From Spirochaetota bacterium (GTDB lineage: Bacteria > Spirochaetota > Brachyspiria > Brachyspirales > JACRPF01), in contig JBBTBY010000049.1 in assembly GCA_038043445.1 (NCBI GenBank), positions 1 through 36,143 of the forward strand: DNA of 36,143 nt. The letters run 5' to 3'. Shown in pieces: positions 30,742-36,143 of this stretch; position 1 is the first letter of the stretch, and every line of letters starts with the position of its first letter. The notes below the pieces were generated by a model that made no database searches, was not told the origin of the DNA, and saw only the letters and a list, made by a program, of their open reading frames with translations. Both the position numbers and the translations under genes were made by a program.

Positions 30742-31412
30742 TGCAGCAGTGCGAGCCATCGGAACAGCCCCGACGCGGCGAACCAGATATCCCGAAACGC
30801 TCCGACATAGAAACGATACAGATCGAAATTCGCGAACAGAAGCTTCATGACCAGGGTAAGTACGATGAGATTCGCAAGAACGATCATCACCGTTGAGAAC
30901 ACTATGCCCTCGTCCCTGAGGTCCGGCTGATAGGAACGCGTATATGCCGCCGTGCAGCCGATATGGAACCCGTAGCTGACGCCGAGCAGGAAATAATAGA
31001 GCGTGCGCATACCGGCCATGGGTATGAAGATATCAATGAGATTATACACGGCGACAATGATGACCGTATACACGGGTAAGAAATAGGGTGCAAGCGCGAT
31101 GAACGAATTCGATTCGGTGGCTGTCACCATGCCGCCGCTCGAACGCACCTTGAACGAGGTGACCTTTCCGCCCGATATGAGCACGGCGAGCGCATGGGTA
31201 AGCTCATGCCCGAAAACATAGATCGCGGACGGGAGCGTGATGAACTGGCTTGCCACGGCGAACACGAGGGCGCCTGCCAGAAAGAACAATCCCGGGCGGC
31301 TGAACGCCTCGCGAAGCGGAAAGACGGTCCGTACAAGCTCAGCGCCGAGCCCCATCGCAAGTATCGCAGAGAGCACGAGCACGATGATCTTGACGGGGCC
31401 GTATACGCGCAC
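30738..31412 (-). CDS. M50-like integral membrane metalloprotease (224 aa)
   Basis: A 224-residue polytopic membrane protein with zinc-binding HELTH at 69-73 inside a membrane segment (YVFGHELTHALAVLISGGKVTSFKV) and the following SNSFIALAPYFLPVYT, the arrangement of M50B-like intramembrane peptidases. The second zinc-ligand motif (N-P-x-x-D-G) is not present, so catalytic activity is uncertain. GTG 31412 is chosen because the frame upstream overlaps the receiver gene; GGAA lies 8 bases before it. It starts 4 bases after the pseudo-receiver stop and is cotranscribed with it. Confidence 0.75.
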   Translation of the reverse strand: MRVYGPVKIIVLVLSAILAMGLGAELVRTVFPLREAFSRPGLFFLAGALVFAVASQFITLPSAIYVFGHELTHALAVLISGGKVTSFKVRSSGGMVTATESNSFIALAPYFLPVYTVIIVAVYNLIDIFIPMAGMRTLYYFLLGVSYGFHIGCTAAYTRSYQPDLRDEGIVFSTVMIVLANLIVLTLVMKLLFANFDLYRFYVGAFRDIWFAASGLFRWLALLH

Positions 31413-31416
31413 GGTT

Positions 31417-31776
31417 TTATTCCGGGAACAGGCTGTTGAGTGTTTGGATAAGATCGTCCATGGCGAACGGTTTTTCAATGACGCCGGAGGCGTTCACTTC
31501 GGCAAGGCGGTCGCGTATCGCTTTTGTCGTCTGGCTCGCGATGACGATCATCGGGAGCGAACCAACGGCGCGGCGGGCATCGACGAGCATTTCGCCGCTG
31601 TTATCGAAGCTTTTAAGATGGGTGATGATGACATGCGGTTCCTCCTCCATCTTTTTCGCGGCGTCCTCAAGGTTCGCGGCGATGAACGTGGTAAAACCGT
31701 GTTTTTCCAGGGCGTAGGCGATGAAGTTCCTCAGGATCTCTTCATCGTTGAGTATCATGATCTTCTTGTCTTTCAT
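31417..31776 (-). CDS. Atypical receiver-domain protein lacking the phospho-aspartate
   Basis: A 119-residue single receiver domain without an output domain. The acidic pocket is N10-D11-E12 instead of two aspartates, and the phosphoacceptor position is H53 (VIITHLKSFDNSG) where D is expected. The S/T (IVIASQ) and lysine (IEKPF) positions are kept. It therefore probably cannot be phosphorylated conventionally and may signal by binding; D58 is not at the usual position. AAGGAT precedes ATG 31776 by 5 bases. It lies between nuoH and the protease gene in one transcript. No kinase is nearby. Confidence 0.85.
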   Translation of the reverse strand: MKDKKIMILNDEEILRNFIAYALEKHGFTTFIAANLEDAAKKMEEEPHVIITHLKSFDNSGEMLVDARRAVGSLPMIVIASQTTKAIRDRLAEVNASGVIEKPFAMDDLIQTLNSLFPE

Positions 31777-31839
31777 TGAGTATCCTTCGTTTAGCACAAG
31801 ACCATGTGAACAAGGGATGATCCGGGCTTCGGGCATTGC

Positions 31840-32961
31840 TCAGGGCAATAGTTTCAGGACGGGCAGCGCCACCTCCAGGACAGCAATGATAACGATATTC
31901 GCAAGGGCGAACGGGAACAGACGCGTCCACCCGAGGCGCATGAGCGAATCATAGCGGAACCGCGGCAGCGTCCAGCGCACCCAGATGAACAGAAAGCAGA
32001 AGAAACCCGCCTTGATAAAGAGCGATCCGACGCCGGCAAGCACCGCGATATTATGCGGCAGCGTATCCGCCCATCCCTGCAGGAACGGTATATGGGTGCC
32101 GCCGAAGAAGAGCGTGACGATGATGAACGAATTGGTTATCATGTTCATGTATTCGCCGAGATAGAAGAGGCCGAATTTGATACCGGAATATTCCGTGTGG
32201 TAGCCGAACACAAGTTCATTCTCGCATTCCGGCAGATCGAACGGCGTACGGGAATTTTCCGCATAGATCGCGATGAGGAACAGCATGAACGCGATGAATC
32301 CGAAGGGAAAGAATGTGAGCGCATGATACCCCGGCACCTGGACACCGGCAACCGTTATGAGCGTCTCCCGCTGAGCGTCCACAATACCCGAAAGGGTGAC
32401 ATCACCGCTCATCATGACAACGGCGAGGAGCGAGAGCCCAAGCGTGAGTTCATAGCTCACGAGCTGCGCCGCACCGCGTACGCTGCCCATGAGCGAATAT
32501 TTATTATTGCTTGCAATACCGGCGAATATGATGCCGTAAAGCCCCATCGAACCGACGGCAAGAAAAAAGAGGACGCCGATATTCGGTTCAAAGAGCGTAA
32601 GCGATACCGTTACATTCCCGAAGATGAGCGGATCGCCGAACGGCATTGCGCCCCAGAGCGTGAGCGCAGCGGCAAAACTCACGAGCGGCGCCGCAATGAA
32701 AAGCACTCTGCTTATCACGTTCGCCGGGACGAACGATTCCTTAAAAAAGAGCTTAATGCCGTCGAGGAAAGGCTGGAACATGCCGAACGGGCCCGCGCGG
32801 TTCGGTCCGAAACGGTCCTGCATGAATCCGGCGAATTTACGTTCTGCAAGCGTGAAGTACGCCACCCCGATCATGAGTACGGCAAGAATGACGACATATT
32901 TGGCTATCGCGATGAGCCACGGATTGGTCAGAATGCTCATAAGCAGCGGGTCGATCATCAT
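31840..32961 (-). CDS. nuoH: NADH-quinone oxidoreductase subunit H
   Basis: Membrane subunit next to the quinone site of complex I. The 373-residue, eight-span protein has the conserved AERKFAGFMQDRFGPNRAGP stretch (about 39-58), GIKLFFKE, the quinone-cavity loop GSMGLYGIIFAGIASNNKYS and AENSRTPFDLPECENELVFGY with the acidic residues needed for coupling. Other nuo genes are absent on both sides, which is unusual because NuoH normally lies between nuoG and nuoI. A related hydrogenase subunit is possible but the motifs fit NuoH better. The two adjacent ATGs (32961, 32958) lack a ribosome site. Confidence 0.93.
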   Translation of the reverse strand: MMIDPLLMSILTNPWLIAIAKYVVILAVLMIGVAYFTLAERKFAGFMQDRFGPNRAGPFGMFQPFLDGIKLFFKESFVPANVISRVLFIAAPLVSFAAALTLWGAMPFGDPLIFGNVTVSLTLFEPNIGVLFFLAVGSMGLYGIIFAGIASNNKYSLMGSVRGAAQLVSYELTLGLSLLAVVMMSGDVTLSGIVDAQRETLITVAGVQVPGYHALTFFPFGFIAFMLFLIAIYAENSRTPFDLPECENELVFGYHTEYSGIKFGLFYLGEYMNMITNSFIIVTLFFGGTHIPFLQGWADTLPHNIAVLAGVGSLFIKAGFFCFLFIWVRWTLPRFRYDSLMRLGWTRLFPFALANIVIIAVLEVALPVLKLLP

Positions 32962-32972
32962 AGGTGTTAACC

Positions 32973-33001
32973 ATAATACCTTAAATCGTCACGGAATTCA
33001 A
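32973..33001 (-). promoter_or_regulatory. Promoter of nuoH and downstream genes
   Basis: On the minus strand TTGAAT (33001-32996), 17 bp, TATTAT (32978-32973). The leader before ATG 32961 would be about 5 bases, too short for a Shine-Dalgarno sequence. Confidence 0.6.
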
Positions 33002-33047
33002 GCGCCATTCACCGATGAGACAGACCGACCCTCCCTTGCACTGGGAT

Positions 33048-33075
33048 TTGACAAATCCCGGTGTATGGATAAAAT
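33048..33075 (+). promoter_or_regulatory. Promoter of the chemoreceptor-like gene
   Basis: TTGACA (33048-33053), 16 bp, TAAAAT (33070-33075), ending 18 bases before ATG 33094. It is back to back with the nuoH promoter. Confidence 0.55.
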
Positions 33076-33093
33076 GTACGGAAGTCATTCGCA

Positions 33094-34587
33094 ATGAGCT
33101 CATGGATATCCACAGTACGGGGTATGATAGTGCAGTCAGTCCTTGTTCAAATACTCATCGCCTGCTGCTGCGGGGGCATCATATCCGTGCTGTGCTCTCT
33201 TGCCGCGCCGCTGTTCGGCGTTACCGCGCCAACACGGGGGGCGTTCCACCTGTTCGCTTTCGCTGCGGGGGCGGCCACCGGTATTATTTCATTCCTGGTG
33301 CTGCGCCTGTTCACGATGCGTTCGATGCGCGCGATAGCACGGGGCATGTCGTCGACGAGAAAAGGCGATGAATTCGACCTTACGATGCGCCTTACCGAGA
33401 ACGGCGGTGCCATTGGTGGCATATCGCAGGCATACAATGTTTTCATCGATCAGATGCGCGGGCTTGTCGATGCCATGCATAAGAACCTTTCCTTATCGAA
33501 GAACCAGCGTGTGCTCCTGACAAAAAGCATGGAACAGACAACGCGGGTGATAGCGGATATTTCCTCGGCGATATCCGCCCTGCGCGATACCGCGGACCGT
33601 CAGACAGCGGAGGCCGCGCGGACAGAGGATTCTCTCACCCTGCTCAACAACTCCGTCCTTGTCGTCATGACGCACACCGCCGAACTCGTGAGCGAGATGT
33701 CGAACCTTACCGATATTTTGAGCCAGGAATCGAGCGCCGTGGAGGATATCATCAAACAGATAGATGATATGGCAAGGACGGTAACGCTCATCTCTACATT
33801 ATCCGATGACGCAGACAAGACCACGATAGAGCTCACCGCGCTTTCCGGCGAGGGCGGCGAGCATGTACGGGCTACGAGCGCTGCGCTCCTCGATGCGAAG
33901 GAAAGCGTCGCGAAGGTGCGGGCCATCGTCGAGGGGATAAGTGTCATCGCCAACAAGACGAACACGCTCTCGGTGAACGCCGCCATAGAGGCGGTGCGGG
34001 CGGGTGCCGCCGGCAAAGGCTTCGGCGTGGTCGCGGGCGAGATACGAAAGCTCGCGGACACGACCTCCCGCATGGGCGGCGATGCCCAGGCGGTGCTCGA
34101 TGAGATAATCGCGAAGATAGGCGGTTCATCGCAGAAGATGACGGCTACGGAAAAAAGTTTTGCCACCGTGCGTGACCGTATCGGCACGCTCAAGGGGATC
34201 GTCGGGCAGGTACGGGCGGGCAATGACCAGAGCCGTACCGCAGCGGAGGCGTTCACACGGAACACGGAGATAATACGCGGCATGGCGGTCACGATACAGG
34301 AAAAATACGGCGACGTCGACGGCACGCTCTCAACGATAAAGGACCGCCTCTCCTCGCTCAAGGAAGCCACCGATGTCTGCGTCAATGCCATGGCGGAGCT
34401 GGTGCGACTCGCAACAGCGGTACGCGAAGCCTCGGTCTCCATCGATGACGGCACGGCAAAGATCGGCAAGTCGGCGGAACGCGTATCACGCGAGATCAAG
34501 GATGCTGACACGTGGATAGCCGGCATGGAAACACTCGTCTCTCGATACAGAACGAAAGCGGAGGCAAACCGTGAAACGTATCGGTGA
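33094..34587 (+). CDS. Methyl-accepting chemotaxis-type protein without a sensor domain
   Basis: A 497-residue protein. Two membrane segments (about 11-40 and 50-74) are separated by only a few residues, so there is no periplasmic ligand domain. A HAMP-like linker (80-125) and a long coiled signalling domain follow. The conserved receptor tip at about 285-325 reads VIANKTNTLSVNAAIEAVRAG and KGFGVVAGEIRKLADTT. The sensor is therefore likely the membrane region or a partner. GGAAG lies 9 bases before ATG 33094; ATG 33124 is an alternative. Its end overlaps the small downstream gene by 17 bases, which implies translational coupling. Confidence 0.92.
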   Translation: MSSWISTVRGMIVQSVLVQILIACCCGGIISVLCSLAAPLFGVTAPTRGAFHLFAFAAGAATGIISFLVLRLFTMRSMRAIARGMSSTRKGDEFDLTMRLTENGGAIGGISQAYNVFIDQMRGLVDAMHKNLSLSKNQRVLLTKSMEQTTRVIADISSAISALRDTADRQTAEAARTEDSLTLLNNSVLVVMTHTAELVSEMSNLTDILSQESSAVEDIIKQIDDMARTVTLISTLSDDADKTTIELTALSGEGGEHVRATSAALLDAKESVAKVRAIVEGISVIANKTNTLSVNAAIEAVRAGAAGKGFGVVAGEIRKLADTTSRMGGDAQAVLDEIIAKIGGSSQKMTATEKSFATVRDRIGTLKGIVGQVRAGNDQSRTAAEAFTRNTEIIRGMAVTIQEKYGDVDGTLSTIKDRLSSLKEATDVCVNAMAELVRLATAVREASVSIDDGTAKIGKSAERVSREIKDADTWIAGMETLVSRYRTKAEANRETYR

Positions 34588-34765
34588 AATGCTCATCGAG
34601 GCGAAACTGCTCACCAAGAGCGATCTTGACCGTGCGCTCGCCCGCCAGCGTGAGATGCAGGACAAACGGCCTGTCGGTGAGATACTCGTTGAGATGAAGA
34701 TCATCACGCTCGATACGCTCGTACAATACCTCGACATGCAGCTCCGGCAGAAATTCAATAATTGA
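34571..34765 (+). CDS. Stand-alone MshEN-like protein (64 aa), possible c-di-GMP binder
   Basis: Two tandem 24-residue units: residues 3-26 (RIGEMLIEAKLLTKSDLDRA...Q) and 34-57 (PVGEILVEMKIITLDTLVQY...Q), joined by 7 residues. This is the R-L-G-x-x-L...L-x-x-A-L-x-x-Q pattern of the MshEN/GspE N-terminal domain, known in MshE to bind cyclic di-GMP through the two motifs. The second motif has P in place of R, which may weaken binding. Here there is no ATPase attached. GTG 34571 has GGAGG 5 bases upstream and overlaps the end of the chemoreceptor gene. Role inferred only. Confidence 0.75.
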   Translation: MKRIGEMLIEAKLLTKSDLDRALARQREMQDKRPVGEILVEMKIITLDTLVQYLDMQLRQKFNN

Positions 34766-34779
34766 TGCGCGCGCGGCGA

Positions 34780-34903
34780 TACGAGACTGCTGCGAAAATG
34801 CTATTCGCCCATAACAAATCATAATGAGGATTAAAAACTCATCAGAATCGAAGAGAACAGCGGGTTGCAACCCGCTGTTCTCAATTTTCGCGACAGTCTC
34901 GTA
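34780..34903. repeat. Nested palindromic element (124 bp)
   Basis: Outer arms of 20 bases (34780-34799 and 34884-34903, ACGAGACTGCTGCGAAAAT against its near-complement) match at 18 positions. Inside lies a perfect 30-base palindrome at 34853-34882 (GAGAACAGCGGGTTG and its complement), followed by AATTTT. The inner hairpin could act as a terminator for the chemoreceptor operon. With the ychF leader it accounts for the gap to ychF. Confidence 0.7.
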
Positions 34904-34992
34904 CGCATGGAGATGCAATTATCCCGAAAGTACGTTATACTCCATGCGCCCGTTGTGATACTCACGGCGGAGCATTATCGTAAGGATATCCC

Positions 34993-36090
34993 ATGTCTCT
35001 TTCCATCGGAATTGTCGGCCTTCCCAATGTAGGTAAATCGACGCTTTTCAACGCGCTCACCAATGCGAACGTCGATGCGCAGAACTACCCCTTCTGCACC
35101 ATTGAGCCGAACACCGGCATTGTCCCCGTTGTCGACGAACGCGTCGATACGCTCGCGCGCATGCATGATTCGAAGAAAAAGATCTACGCGACGGTAAGCT
35201 TTACCGATATCGCAGGGCTCGTCAAAGGCGCATCGAAGGGCGAGGGCCTCGGCAACAAATTCCTTTCCCATATACGGAGCGTAGACGCGATAGCACATGT
35301 GGTACGTGTGTTCAAGGACGACAATGTCACCCATATCGGCACGGTCGACCCCGCACGTGACATCGGCATCATCAACACCGAACTTATTCTCGCTGATCTG
35401 GAAAGCATATCGCTCAGGAAGGAGAAAACCGTCCGCGCGGCGAAGTCAGGCGACAAGGAAGCGCAAAAGGAGATGGAAGCCCTTCTCAAATGCGAAGCGC
35501 ATCTCAATGACGGCAACATGCTCACGACGCTCGCGCTCGACGACGATGAACGCGCGGCCGTTGCGCCGATGTTCTTCATTACCGTGAAGCCGACGCTCAT
35601 AGCGGCGAATGTCGGCGAGAACGATTTCAAGGACCTTTCCGCCAATACGAACTATACGGCGCTCACCGATCACGCAAAGAAAGAAAATATATGTGTGGTG
35701 CCATTCTCCGCGAAAATAGAGGCCGAATTGAAGGATATTGCCGCCGAAGAGCGCACGGAATACCTCAAGGACCTCGGCATCGAGAGATCGGGCATAGAGC
35801 GGCTCGCCGTGGCGGGATACGAGCTCCTGAACCTCATCACGTATCTGACCGCCGGCGAGAAAGAGACGCGCGCCTGGACGATACACAAAGGCGATACGGC
35901 ACCGAAGGCAGCGGGTGTCATCCATACCGATTTCGAGAAAGGGTTCATCGCCGCCGATGTCATCGAGTATGAAAAGCTCGTTGCAGCCGGCTCGCTCGCC
36001 AAGGCGAAGGAAGCGGGCGCGGTGCGTCTCGAAGGAAAAGAGTACATTGTCAAGGACGGCGATGTGATGTTGTTTAAATTCAACGTGTAG
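34993..36090 (+). CDS. ychF: Redox-regulated ATPase YchF (Obg family)
   Basis: A 365-residue P-loop protein of the Obg-related family that hydrolyses ATP rather than GTP and associates with ribosomes. Walker A GLPNVGKST (9-17), switch II DIAGLVKGASKGEGLGNKFL, the altered fourth motif NVGEND in place of N-K-x-D, a helical domain, and the C-terminal TGS domain from about 275 (TYLTAGEKETRAWTI, GVIHTDFEKGFIAADVI, KDGDVMLFKFNV). AAGGAT is 5 bases before ATG 34993. No clear promoter was identified. The remaining 53 bases of the window show nothing. Confidence 0.97.
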   Translation: MSLSIGIVGLPNVGKSTLFNALTNANVDAQNYPFCTIEPNTGIVPVVDERVDTLARMHDSKKKIYATVSFTDIAGLVKGASKGEGLGNKFLSHIRSVDAIAHVVRVFKDDNVTHIGTVDPARDIGIINTELILADLESISLRKEKTVRAAKSGDKEAQKEMEALLKCEAHLNDGNMLTTLALDDDERAAVAPMFFITVKPTLIAANVGENDFKDLSANTNYTALTDHAKKENICVVPFSAKIEAELKDIAAEERTEYLKDLGIERSGIERLAVAGYELLNLITYLTAGEKETRAWTIHKGDTAPKAAGVIHTDFEKGFIAADVIEYEKLVAAGSLAKAKEAGAVRLEGKEYIVKDGDVMLFKFNV

Positions 36091-36143
36091 ATGCTTCGCA
36101 CAATGGTTCATGCGCCCTTGTTTCGCGACTGTCCCGGCATATC

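Noticed and set aside
33015-33371. 118-codon plus-strand frame upstream of and overlapping the chemoreceptor gene
   Set aside because: It overlaps the promoter and start of a recognisable methyl-accepting protein in another frame and has no ribosome site.

Overview
The window is mostly a dense chromosome of a diderm (outer-membrane) bacterium with Kdo-type lipopolysaccharide, moderately GC-rich. The support is KdsA, LptB, a GT9 heptosyltransferase-like enzyme, an MlaF-like ATPase, a beta-barrel-like exported protein and TatC. A B12-dependent ribonucleotide reductase, CheB, a methyl-accepting protein and NuoH suggest a motile, respiring or facultatively anaerobic cell. The phylum cannot be settled from the sequence alone; an uncultured spirochaete-like lineage is a guess.

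Positions 1-2380 differ from the rest. They hold small, tightly overlapping minus-strand genes (a DUF1737-like protein, a ribbon-helix-helix protein, unknown proteins) and one AT-rich divergent gene for a four-zinc-knuckle-type protein. The block ends at a defective tRNA-Tyr copy (2452-2522) whose 3' half is intact and whose D-arm is missing. This looks like the edge of an integrated element or its remnant. Core genes start immediately to the right.

The core region, left to right: a STAS protein convergent with an MlaF-like ATPase; pyrF; two paralogous PD40 propeller proteins around an Xaa-Pro peptidase; hisC; an exported beta-barrel-like protein convergent with a DUF4349 protein; hslVU; carboxynorspermidine synthase with tRNA-Leu(CAG) upstream; nrdJ divergent from a large TPR protein; an envelope operon kdsA-AI2E transporter-rnhA-mtnA-glgD-like-lptB; a stand-alone sigma region-4-like protein convergent with purF-cheB; tatC-tsaC; a minus-strand set nuoH, pseudo-receiver, M50-like protease, GT9; a short methyl-accepting protein coupled to a 64-residue MshEN-like protein; and ychF.

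Sigma-70 type promoters can be read in front of most transcription units (TTGACA-like, 16-17 bp, TAnnnT). In several of them (9529, 29486, 30706, 32961 and the accessory gene at 565) the start codon falls at about the predicted transcription start and no Shine-Dalgarno sequence is visible, suggesting leaderless messages. Three copies of a roughly 145-170 bp inverted-repeat element rich in CACAGAG/CTCTGTG occupy intergenic gaps, one of them supplying the C-terminus of the GT9 protein. Other palindromic elements lie at 19234-19407, 25103-25161 and 34780-34903. No CRISPR array, IS element, rRNA or replication origin was seen.
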